From positions 52,409 through 116,408 of the forward strand of contig JAEBUN010000069.1 of the NCBI GenBank assembly GCA_023014365.1: 64,000 nucleotides of DNA. Direction: 5' to 3'. Each line of letters opens with the position of its first letter. The first letter of the stretch is position 1. The notes beneath the pieces were generated by a model. That model was not told where the DNA came from, did not search any database, and worked only from the letters and a program-made list of their open reading frames with translations. This stretch comes from Lepiota brunneoincarnata (Eukaryota; Basidiomycota; Agaricomycetes; Agaricales; Agaricaceae). Both the position numbers and the translations under genes were made by a program. This document shows positions 47,689-57,900 of the stretch, one piece after another.

Positions 47689-49289
47689 CACAACAACAAA
47701 CTGACCCCCAAACCACCAACAGATCAGTCTGCATTCAATGCAGACACACCAGACATTGGGCTATGGACTGCCCACAATTTGCCTGCCTTGGATGCAAACA
47801 ATATGCTCCAGGGCACTACTCTTACAACTGCATCAAATACAGATGCCCCCACTGCACCATCTTCCAACTGTGCCATAAATGGACCGAGTGTCCAGCTTGA
47901 AAGACTCAACACACCCCCTACTCCAGAAATTCAGCAACCTGTCCCTCAACTACTCCCACTGCTCACAATTGATACATCAACCTCACCAATGACAACTACT
48001 ATGAGGAATGTTACAATGAGGTCACCAAGTCCAACATCACAGAAGAACCATGTGGTAACTTCTGAAGAAAATCAAAACACCCTTATAGAAGAAAGAATAG
48101 AAAGTCCCCACTTTAGATGACTCCTATACAACATCTTCTATCCAGGACAACCCCCATCCCCAACTACAGCTATCACACTCAACCTCCACAGAACCCCTAC
48201 TCCAACCTTCTCTCCAGTCATTCCTCCCCATCCAGACTCCACTGAGAACCCCCAGGTTGACTATTACAAACCCTACTACCTATCTGAATATCCTGGAGAA
48301 GGAAACTAACAAGTTGTGATGGAAAACAACTCTATAGATGGACCTAATGTTATCAGAAACTTCATCAGAAGGACAGTTATATTTAGCTTGAACTCCCATG
48401 TCACTATAAAACAATCAGTAGTGTACATTAGAAGGACTATCTTTAGTTCATGACTTGTTTCCCTTATCTCTGACTCATAGTTACCTGGATCCAGACTATC
48501 ATAGTAGGAGCATAGCCACACTTAGAAGTATATAAGGATACAGTACATTACTATGTATCCTTATCTTAGTGTTATACAGTTCTTGCCTCCTATACCTCTT
48601 TGCCCTTAAACTGGCTGGACTATAGTGCTCCATCATCTCCAAGTCACACCTAGTAGGACAAGACCAAGTCTGTATAGACATCTTGCCTCAAACACTGTGC
48701 TACTCAAGAGTGAACCCCTAACCTGGGTAACATCATCAACCTCACCCAAGACCCACCATCCCCAAGCCACCAAGTTACAGAAGTGACTCTCCAGAACCTG
48801 ACCCTTACTATGACTGGGACCCCATCACCAAATCAAACATCACAGGAGAGTCTGTTGGACTATACTGAGGATATGTTTGATGAGGACATCAGACCTTACA
48901 AAGGGGATAATGTTATGAACAGCCCAGACAGAGAGGAGCTGGAACAGGTATTCAACTTTACAAGATGGGTACAGAAGACCACAGACCAGCTACGAGCACA
49001 GGAATATAAAGACAAAGAAGGGGAATACTACAATGCCATGCAGGACCTGGCAAGAGATGCAGGAATGGAGATAACCTTGGAACATATTCTGGAATACCCC
49101 AAGGATGAAGAAGATAGCCATGGATTGACTGATCCAACCTCCAGCATGGATGGAAGCACCAAGAGAATGGAGAGTGAGAATAGAGGATCCATAGAGATAG
49201 GATTGGGAGAAGAGGATTATGAGTCAGAGGAAAGTGATGGAACATCACATAGCAGTGGAATGGAGAACAAGGACAGTGACTCATTGTAA
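47689..49289 (+). pseudogene. Gag-like protein with three zinc knuckles, running into LTR-B
   Basis: An exon from about 47689 reads, in the frame ending at TGA 47898-47900, three consecutive knuckles: CIQCRHTRHWAMDC (CX2CX4HX4C), CLGCKQYAPGHYSYNC and CPHCTIFQLCHKWTEC (both CX2CX6HX4C). The DNA after it is open in another frame to 48120, suggesting a frameshift. A later frame, 48783-49289, begins TLQNLTLTMTG, passes MNSPDREE at the LTR-B border and ends in an acidic tail. Together they look like the structural protein of the LTR-B element, but no polymerase is present, so the element was probably non-autonomous. Nucleic-acid binding is expected of the knuckles. Confidence 0.5.
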
Positions 49290-49618
49290 GATATAAATAA
49301 TGGTAGGATGCTATCAGCTAGGATGTGCATCATGGTCAAGACTGCACAGGACAAGTAGAATAGCCCAATAACCTATAATGAGTATATGGTATCTCATAGG
49401 TATATAAAGGCTTGTACAAGTAGAGATTAAAGCCTTAAGCTTTAATCTTGTTAACAGCAGTTGTTAACCCTCTCTGCCTTAACTTGGCATGTTCCCTTGT
49501 TATCTCATTGAGCACAATCCACTAAGCTCTATAAGGCTAACTGTCTCAGACACCTTGTAGAGTGATTGAAGGCCTTCTCCAGTTATCTTCAGATACAGAA
49601 GGAGCAAGGATCATGACA
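48912..49618 (+). mobile_element. LTR-B copy 3 (3' LTR of a partial element)
   Basis: 707 bp from TGTTATGAACAG to GATCATGACA; near-perfect inverted ends TGTTATGA / TCATGACA. Same family as 1773-2470 and 22839-23462, opposite orientation. Upstream internal sequence is kept but no matching 5' LTR is found. A TATATAAAG near 49399 could be its promoter. Confidence 0.8.
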
Positions 49619-49992
49619 GGTCCTATATTGACTGGAGAACAAGTCTCTGAGATCTGCTACTTATATACAAACATGTATACTATGTTATAAATCCTTTCCT
49701 ATGCTCAACAGTGACAAGAAAATTAAGAGAAAATAGACCTAAGCTACTTGCGAGACAGAGAAGGTGAAACAAGGGATGAAATGTGAAGTTTTCATAGCTA
49801 GGTGAGGAGAGGATTAGGAAATATGAAGGATAATTATCAAAGTAGTGGTCTGCAAGGCATACAGAGGTCTATATACAGGGAGAAAACTTATATTATAGTT
49901 CATGGTCAGGGAAAAGAATAGAAATGGAGTGAAAATATATCTGTCAAAGAATGAAGGAGGTTTTGAGTGAAAATGGATATGTTGTGAAATGA
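49619..49992. other. Unassigned AT-rich DNA
   Basis: No frame, repeat or RNA gene recognised between LTR-B copy 3 and the SINE-like repeat. Confidence 0.4.
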
Positions 49993-50300
49993 TAATGGCT
50001 CCGATCAGCTGGGTGCTCCAAGTTTCTTGATCTGGGGTTCAATCCAGGTTCAGGTTTCGGGTTCTGAGTCCTACAAGAGGTGGCATAGGGCAGCCATTGC
50101 AGGTGTAGCTGCTTGCCCACCTCTACACCCTCACAGCATGATGCCTGATGACAGGCCAGCTCACTGCATAGTCTTTTACACCATGGCTTTTTCATCTGTC
50201 TGTTTGTGATCCCTTAGCCAGATCCTTACTTAAGCATCAGGCCGGCCGTCTCCGAGGATAGGGCAGCAAGCTGCGCAAGTGCGAGGTTCCGGGATCGAAT
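49993..50300 (+). repeat. Candidate tRNA-derived SINE
   Basis: It opens with AATGGCTCCGATCAGCTGGG, similar to a tRNA D-arm region, and at about 50035-50046 has GGGTTCAATCC, a match to the polymerase III B box. The body contains GAGGTGG ... CCACCTC (also at ~943-1010), and the tail 50150-50290 matches 8685-8815. The pieces are therefore dispersed in the window. A poly-A or simple-repeat tail and target duplication are not evident. Confidence 0.4.
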
Positions 50301-50481
50301 CAAGAAGAGTCACAATATTGCCCTTAGACTCCGATACAGGAAATGAGGGTATCAAAGGACTTGTTGGGGGAATATATCCAAACAATGCGTATTATGTATG
50401 CTTATGCTGAGGAAGAGGGCCCCACTCCCAGTCCCAGGACCAGTGGCTGTCCCGGATGGAGCTTCCAACAAAAAGCTGGAC

Positions 50482-53353
50482 CTACAGCTGAACGACGGTG
50501 TTGAGTTGTGTTTCTCTGAGAGTCGCCACTCGTACCTTCTTCAAAATCTCCTCCACACGCCCCAGGTCAACAGGTGTTATGTTCGTCTTCGCTTTCTCCC
50601 TCATCGCCAGTTGAAACTTAGCATTTGCATCGCTCAAGTGCTCACGCTGTGGGCGTATGGCATATTGCGAAACCTTTAGATCTGCCAATATTTGCTGGCA
50701 AGTTGGCCTGTCCTCAGGCTTAAAAGCCCAGCACTGGTTCATTAGGGCCCACGTTATATCGTCGATGAGATAAGGTGTCTCTCCTTTCTCCCCTATTGGC
50801 CGAGTAGGTAGCACTCCCCTGAGGACCTTTCCCAATACGGCAGCATCGCTTTTGTATTCATGGAAGGGAAGTCGTCTCGCAAGGATCTATGTTCATGGTC
50901 AGGTCCACTTCCGTGGTGAAACAGGACACCATTTCACCTCATAGAATACGCATGCAAGCGCCCATATATCACTTGCGCAGCCACGCTCTGAGCCCTCAAG
51001 AACCTCTGGGGACACCCAACGAAATGTGACACGATTGACTGTGGTTGTCGACAACGTTGGCATCAGAGCGTCATCCCCAGCAATGGAAGATAACCCAAAG
51101 TCGGTAATGCAAGCTACACCCGTATCGGAGACAAGAATGTTAACCTATCGTAGATAAATGGTAAACGGGTTCGTCAGATTGAAGGCATTAAACAAACGCA
51201 CTCCTTTCAAATCACCGTGAACGATTTCTTCTTGGTGAAGATAATCGAGGCCGCGCGCAACATCATGGACCTGGATGACTCAGATGCAGTGGGTGATATC
51301 ACTTATGACCACTTACCAAGGTCTCCCGAGGAGCGTCAGGATGGCTTGCAAAATAATTATTCAAGTTACCATTGTTCATCCAGGGGGATACAAGACACGC
51401 TCGAGACATGGAATTCATGTCGATGTAGTACACCCCATAAAAGGGTACTATGTTTGGATGGCATAATTGTCCCCAAAGGATCGCTTCCTTTGCAAGTATC
51501 TGAAGCGAGGATCAGTCATAGACGAAACAATATCCGAAATAAACCGACCCTCATTGCCGCACTTGTGTCCTTGTTACTGTACACCCGCACAACCTTGAGA
51601 CATATGTCCTGATCTTGGTACTTTCCGGGGAAGGCGTCGCAAAGGCCACCGGCGCCATGTGCAACCGAAACCCTTGTAATGTCGCGCAAAACATATTGTT
51701 GAGGATAGAGCTGGGAGGATTTCGACAACCTATACAGGGCTTTGATTCTCTGCTTGTGCGCAGGACTCTCCCGAGCTGCCGGTTGCAATGATATCTTAGT
51801 GAAGTCGTCTTGAGTGGGATGAGCTCTGTTTATGGAGCATCGGAAACAGACTCACCCAGTCCAGATAATCAACCAATAGCTGTGCGTCAGGCCTTGCAAG
51901 TTCGCGAAGCGCACTCTTTTTTGCTTCTTGTTGGAGGACTTCGTCCAGGAGTGCCAGGACTCTCGAGCCATCGGGGTCCGGTACGGAAAAACTATTGAGA
52001 CCCGTGAGGGGTGAGAGCCGTTCCGATTCTGCCCATGACCTATTGCGGGGAGTCGCCCGTTCTACGGGTGAAGGTTCCGTGTGTCTGAGGGAGTCGAACG
52101 ATTCATTGTGTTCTCGCCTATTCATCTGATTCTGGAGTGGTTTGGCATCATTGGAATCCTGAGGGAGCTGGGGAAGTTGGATAGCAACCCCTTTCGAAAT
52201 TGGACTGTCAAACTGGGACACATTGCGGAAGTTTGGCTGTTTATGAGAGGCCGATGAAAAGTCGGTCGAACTCGCACTTGACCGACCCAGGTTCCGTGCG
52301 TTTGGGCTTGAAATCGCCGTCGACGATGATGTTGTATATTCGGAGGGTTCCCGGTAAGTACCTGTGACATAACGAACCAGTACCTCAACCCACGCATCCC
52401 TTTCCTCATCGCTTTCAGCGCACAATACATGCTGACGAGGGCTAGCCCCCGCTCTGTTTCTTGCTTCAATGATGAAGAAGGCATGTCGATATTCCTTCTC
52501 GTCACTGTCGGCTTGCAGAGGGTCGGACTGTTGTTGGCGACCGATTTGTGCGCCGGAAATGACGATGGAGCCGTGCCGTGTACCGTGTTGCTGTAGGAAA
52601 GAAATGAACATGGCAATTCGGGCGGCCCTGCTTTGAAAGTGACCAGACAGGGTGCTTACAGATTCATAATACTCCAGCACCGGTCCCTGAAGGACAAAAT
52701 ACCGTGCCTTCCAACCACCAAACCTTTTGCCCCGTTTAGTGAGGTAACCCTCCTTGTACCGAACTGGCAATACCAGTTGGGGAGTCACCCGTATAACATC
52801 CGATGTTAAAAAGGCTATCACCTCATCCTTGTTCCTGATCGGTAAATTTATCAGTGACTGCAGGTACTCCTCAAGCACGGCCTGGAAAACGCAGTAGTGA
52901 GTGTAGAGGTAGAACGGAGAATAGAGCGATCCCAGGCCATACCTTTCTTTGGTCTATTCTGGCGGGGGCGTGATCCCTCCAGACCATCCTTCCAGGTAGG
53001 TATGTGATTAACTCCCTGATACCCGTACTCACGCTACTTTTAATCCTCTGATCCAGACCAAGAACATCTGAATACGCTTTCTTCACCCTCCAACCCTCTT
53101 TTCTATTACCAGGATTGACAAAGATTGTGAACGAGAGAACTGGTTTTCCTTTGTTATCGCGCAGGAAGGAATGAGACACATTGACTGTCGTTGTTCGAAG
53201 GTCGGAGGAGAGGAGTGGTAGCTCACGGTACAACTGTAACGCGGCGCGATGCGGGGAGGTGACACTAAGCACGTCGATCCTACTGTCGAACGATCTCCTT
53301 ACAGGTGCCAATCGGTTCGGAGAAAGGGACAAAGGTGGTGTGGAGGGAAGCAT
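50482..53353 (-). CDS. PX-PH-protein kinase fusion (Bem3-like N-terminus, TKL-type kinase)
   Basis: ATG 53353, stop at 50482, about eight introns. The first exons give a PX-like region (SFTIFVNPGNRKEGWRVKKAYSDVLGLD, shown in part; DHAPARIDQRK, EEYLQSLINLP, DEVIAFLTSDV). Then comes a PH domain (KEGYLTKRGKRFGGWKARYF ... HVLCAESDEERDAWVEVLVRY) and a Ser-rich linker, as in fungal Bem3 RhoGAPs. Instead of a RhoGAP domain, the C-terminal half is a kinase: GAGG loop, CLKVV (Lys), KEAILWGQL (Glu), HGDLKGVN, DFG, SPE, ending CWAFKPEDRPTCQQIL. All catalytic residues are present. PX and PH suggest phosphoinositide-guided membrane recruitment; kinase substrate unknown. Exon joins were read by eye, for example DYLDW to ISLQPAARE at ~51855/51797. 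Confidence 0.75.
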
Positions 53354-53798
53354 GAGAGAGATTTGTCCGTTGAGACAATGCTATGGTCGTACTGATCACA
53401 CTAATACCCATTGGGCCACAGCTTTTAAGCCAGCTTCGCCATCACATCATGCATCAGGCCATGACAAGCATTCTGACATGATGGGACTGCCACAGCACTG
53501 TCGGAGCTGGAAATCGCTGATTTCGGCAGCACCTGCTCCGCTCATTGTCACCGTCGATCTTTTATTTTCTCCTGCTGACCAAGTCCGTGCTCGGTTCAGC
53601 GGTTGGGCCAAACAAACGGAGTCTTCATTGCAACGTTGATTGGCTACCTAAGCTATGTATGTCCGCCTCCCAGTATTTCTCTGAGCGCTCAACGCTCAAA
53701 AACCGAAACCCTGTCAAGTTCTCCTCAGTTTCTACGGGTAATAAAGAAGACAGCTAGCGCACTAACGAAGGACTCGAATCGAGAGTGGCATGTTTTAA

Positions 53799-54077
53799 TT
53801 AATGGGTGCAGACACAGACTTGCTCTGTTACAAACATCAGCTAGTATTTTTGGATAATTCGTTAACGCTGACCGTCGTTGCAGAAACCGCCGTGGAGGCC
53901 TTGGCCCTGTGCGATACAGCTACCACTGCAGGCTGCATCGCCGGCGTCAAAGATACCGCCGATCTGGCAGGTAATGCGCGGAACCAGAACATGGTCTGGG
54001 ACTGCTGGGACGGGCGAGGCAATAGTTACAGTAGCAAAGAGAGCGATGAGAGTGAAGAGAGTCTGAGTAGGCATCAT
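53799..54077 (-). CDS. Secreted defensin-like cysteine-rich peptide, 76 aa
   Basis: Exons 54077-53873 and 53824-53799, intron 53825-53872 (48 bp, GT-AG). A signal peptide (MMPTQTLFTLIALFATVTI, cleavage after ASPVPA or nearby) is followed by a short linker and a ~42-residue mature part beginning ITCQIGG. Six cysteines have spacing C-X12-C-X3-C-X11-C-X5-C-X1-C, with AACSGSC, GGFC and the C-terminal VCVCTH. C-X3-C, GG-aromatic-C and C-X-C are the signature of CS-alpha-beta defensins such as fungal plectasin-like peptides. The last two Cys lie in exon 2, so the intron is required. Expected role: secreted antimicrobial peptide; activity untested. A decayed paralogue lies at 55195-55420. Confidence 0.75.
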
Positions 54078-54142
54078 GTTATACTCTGAATGAGGCTGTC
54101 GAATTTGGTTCCGAGGAATGAGTTCCCCCCCGGAGTGCGCTG

Positions 54143-54150
54143 CTTTATAT
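54143..54150 (-). promoter_or_regulatory. TATA box of the defensin-like gene
   Basis: ATATAAAG on the minus strand, 66 bp before the ATG at 54077, followed by a CAGCGC stretch and a leader of ordinary length. Confidence 0.5.
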
Positions 54151-54301
54151 CTCTCTCCTGACCTGGATATGATATAAACATAAACGAATGGACTGCATCC
54201 GTATATTCGTGCACAATGTTAAGCATCTTGTATGTACATTTGTTTCCAAGGCCACAACGTGGCATACCTAGCATTTCGCCACTTCGGCATTCACAACACA
54301 T

Positions 54302-55194
54302 AAATAGGCAGTCCCAGGTTGAATAGATTATGGCTGATGTCGATCTAGCCTTGGGGGCGGCAATAACATAGCGATGCTAGTAAGGCTCTGTCTCTAGTAA
54401 CTTACTGACACCTATCTATGACTGCTCCCTATTACTGTTGACTCTGTTATTTGCTTCGTATTCCACAGACAAGAGACAGTAGACTGTCCGAGCCCACCCT
54501 GAATTGGTTCATATCCGCTATCTTCATGGTATGTCAATAGGACTACGGATATGCAACCTGATGAACATTGGTCTATGAGCTCGATAGCCTTTCGCAAGCG
54601 CGTACTAGTTTACCAAGCCCCATAGCTCCAAGCGACCTTCGATCATATTTCTCCTCGTAAAGGAGAGACCGTATCAAGCGACCATCTATAAAGATATCTT
54701 GTAACCTGTGAGATGTCGCAATTCGATAATAATAAAATGACAGCGACCTCTACGCTGTCCTTATCGCATGCGTCGTGCCGTCGCCCTGGTATTGAAAAAC
54801 ATAGGTCAACAGGCAACATAGATAAGTATCGGATGGGCAAAATTACCACTCCAATAAGTGTTTGCGTTCTCATCCTCCTTCGCCCGTACGTGGCACCTAT
54901 GATGGAATATTTATCTCAGAAGCTCATATATCGTGACTGGTTGACGATATAAGGATGCTGAGCTCAAATGATTATTGAGTCCGGTTCGTCGACCTGCGTC
55001 GGCATTTCGAGTCCTGATTGCAGTTCTCAGCCCTGGTTCGCCCGCCGGATATATAACCTTAGGCTTTAATCTGCACATTCAAAAGCTGCGTTAAGTTTAG
55101 CTGATTTGAACGGATGTATGAGACTACAACAACCATAGCTTAGTGGGCGTATCGGCAAGCATGATCTATCACGGCTATCAGCAAGAGATTTTCA
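54302..55194. other. Intergenic DNA between the defensin-like gene and its relic
   Basis: No gene, repeat or RNA recognised. Short frames (for example 54643-54873) have no coding character. Confidence 0.4.
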
Positions 55195-55420
55195 GTATTT
55201 CGTGCAGCACTTACAGTCGTCGCAGGGTCCACCATGGAAGCCCTGATGTTGGGTGATGCAGCTAGTACTGCAAGCTGCGTCATTCAAGCCCCGAGCATCG
55301 AGTCTGCTTAAGAGCAGGTTCAAGGAACCGGTATGGGCTCCACGACGGGTGAGGCAATGGCGGTAGTAGAGAAGAGGACGAAGAGGGTGTACAGGGTTTG
55401 ACTTGGAGGTTTGGTGTTAC
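55195..55420 (-). pseudogene. Decayed defensin-like paralogue
   Basis: On the minus strand from ~55417 a signal-peptide-like run QTLYTLFVLFSTTAIASPV parallels QTLFTLIALFATVTIASPV of the intact gene, but no ATG precedes it. Stops follow (PVP-stop-TCS-stop), then, in another frame, NDAACSTSCITQHQGFHGGP with CDD and a GTAAGT donor at the same place as the intact gene's intron. So signal, Cys pattern and intron position are shared but the start and frame are lost. It shows the family was duplicated locally. Confidence 0.75.
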
Positions 55421-56487
55421 TGGGTTTGGGTCAGACTTTGGCCACATCTCATGACATACCCAATCAGTTTTGTTCGCAACGGGGAAGGCGGTGGATATTA
55501 TTTAGTACTGGTATGCGTTTCCAGTTGCAAACAATCCAATTTCAACCTTCAGAAGAGTTAGTGCGCTCACCCGATGCCCGCAGAACCATGTTACCACATT
55601 CCTTCGCCTGTAATGGGGTGAGAGGAATCTCGTGAGGTCATAGAGATCTCCGAGTCATAGGGAGCTACCACAATACTGTCCTATTTATTATTTAGGCGAG
55701 CATTCGGTCACTGAGGTCATCCGCGTGAGGTTCGGTATTGGTGACGGACGGAGCAGTGCAGTGACTCAGATACAGAATGGTGTAAGAGCCACCATATTGC
55801 CTAGGAGGACAACTGCACTGGGAGTGGATTTTACAGCGAATCCTGATAATGGATGTGACTTCGTGATAGATGTACCAGCGCTCTAGAGCTAGAGCCCCAG
55901 AACTGGTATTAATCAAGCATGTTCGAAAGGTGCTTGGTAAGACACCAATAATATACCTTCGCCGGGAGTTCTGAGCCAACAGATAATCAGAAATGGAAAT
56001 TCGGGGCTCAAAGTTGCGATAGGCGCTGTAAGCACAGCCGAGGAACATCCCAGAACGTGGAGTGCCTATTAGCCGCATGTTGTTCCGTGCGGCAAATTGC
56101 GTCCTGATTAAGGAGGGTGTTCAACTGTGTGTATAGCGATGTTTGGACAAAACCGTGCTCCGCCCGCGTAGGATGGGCCACCTTCTGTGACTGCTTAACA
56201 CCTGTTACAAAGATTTTTATCTTTGATACAGTGACCAAAGTCTTACAATGTTTATTTATCTCGGCGCTTGTCTATTGATAAAATCACTACTGATGAGAAC
56301 AACAGCTTTGACGCCCCTCCAGGGCAGTGACATCGGCCCTAATCCAGTGAGCTTCTCGTAACAAAGGCCACACGGTCCAGGTGCGGGCGTCTCTCGACGA
56401 GACAATTTAAGTCTCCCTTCCACAGCACCTCCCAATTCACTTTTTGTCCACTGGCTACAACACCCTCCCCATTTCCGAGTGCCAGTT
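55421..56487. other. Unassigned region upstream of the proline-rich gene
   Basis: Two overlapping minus frames (55692-56078 and 56008-56238) lack recognisable features. The last ~100 bp before 56488 are pyrimidine-rich and probably the promoter and leader of the next gene. Confidence 0.4.
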
Positions 56488-57622
56488 ATGCCATTCTTTC
56501 AAGGCGCATACGATTTTGATATCAGTGGCCCGGTGCAGATGAACGACGGGAGCGCTGTTGGTCATGTTCTTGGCGCCGGTCAGAATCCTAGCCAGAACAC
56601 TCAACATGTTCGTGAGTACCCACCTATGTTTCGACATATTTTCAAACAGCGTATACATTTGCTATCACACTTGCTAAACCTCCCTCCTAGAACCCCAACA
56701 AAATCAGAAGAACGCGCCCGCACAACAACAGGCGCCTCCGCCGGCGCATCCTCAGATTGCTGTTGCTCCCGTCGCGCCCTCTTTCCCACCCGCAAATGCC
56801 ACCCTACCGACCTCCGCCCCGATGTTGATACCCGTGCAGTCCGGAGCGCAACCACAATACCTATTCCCCGGAAATCCTCAGCCGTATATGTTGGTTTACG
56901 CTCCCGTACCTACCCAAGGGGGTGTACTTGCACCCGTTCAAGCAGGGTACCCAGCCCAGCCCGCCCAAGCGCCTGGGGTCCCGTATTATCTGATTCCTCA
57001 GGGTGGATACCAAGTCCCATCCTATCTGACACCTCCCCCCATACCCAACGGTTTGGACAATCGCTCGTTAGCTACCTCCGCCTCCTCGATCGGCTCTGAG
57101 TACAGTCAACAAGGCACGACCGCTGTACCCTCTCCTTCCCTATCACACGTCAGCCCGTTTCCTGTGAACCACGGATTTACACCAAACGGGAGCTCCCAGA
57201 TTCCAGCTCCCAGTCCTCCCCCTGGCACTGCCCTGCTCACCCCACCTGCCTCCATGCTCAATGGTAGCCATACGCCCGGCGCCCCTTTCCCTTCAAACAG
57301 CTCAAATCACTCAGCTACATCCTTCGTTGGCCTTCCAGTACCCGGAGCCCCTACCCCAGTGCCAATTCAATCTGCGCAAGGCTTCCCAGGTGCGCCCGGT
57401 GTTCATTCTGTTCCAGGGGGAGGGGGACAAAGCCTCGCAACCATTCCCAGCGCCGTCCCACATCCAGTCTTCGCATCCGCCACGCAGCCCATTGCAATTC
57501 CATTACCTGCACTCCAAGTGGCTCCCACAACCGCTGCCCAGGCATCGAACTACCCGAAGCGCAAGAAAAAATCGTGGTTCTCCCGGTTATTCAAGAAAAA
57601 ATCGAGCAAAAAGTCCACGTAA
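56488..57622 (+). CDS. Pro/Gln-rich protein with polybasic C-terminus
   Basis: Exon 1 56488-56611 (MPFFQGAYDFDISGPVQMND ...) joins exon 2 at about 56692 across a ~80-bp intron, giving NTQHVQPQQNQ. The ATG at 56488 is preferred over an upstream GTG. The opening motif, a short FFxGAxxFxI segment, is a common start of small agaricomycete proteins of unknown function. The rest is low-complexity Pro/Ser/Gln/Ala (PQPYMLVYAPVP, GVPYYLIPQGGYQ). The last 25 residues are strongly basic with aromatic residues (KRKKKSWFSRLFKKKSSKK), which could bind acidic membrane lipids or act as a nuclear signal. Function unknown. Confidence 0.75.
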
Positions 57623-57900
57623 TGATGTGTTCGTTTAACTGCGTGGTGCTTTCTGTTGTCTAGTGGACGCAGTATCCCATGTGGAAGATTTAGTAGCACA
57701 TCTGTAAGATAATAGTCTTCTCAGCACATCATCGGGGACTGCCCCCCGTGCAATTAGCATTATAAGCTTTATTAGACACAGACGATACCCGACATTAAAT
57801 AGCGGGCAAAACAGCCCCAAGCCACAAACGAAACAGCCACATTAGGTGGCTCTAATTGATCGTTCATTGCGAGAAGATGTTAACACACCAACCCTAAAAT
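57623..57900. other. Convergent 3' intergenic region
   Basis: Lies between the stop codons of the proline-rich gene and the laccase; no feature seen. Confidence 0.5.
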
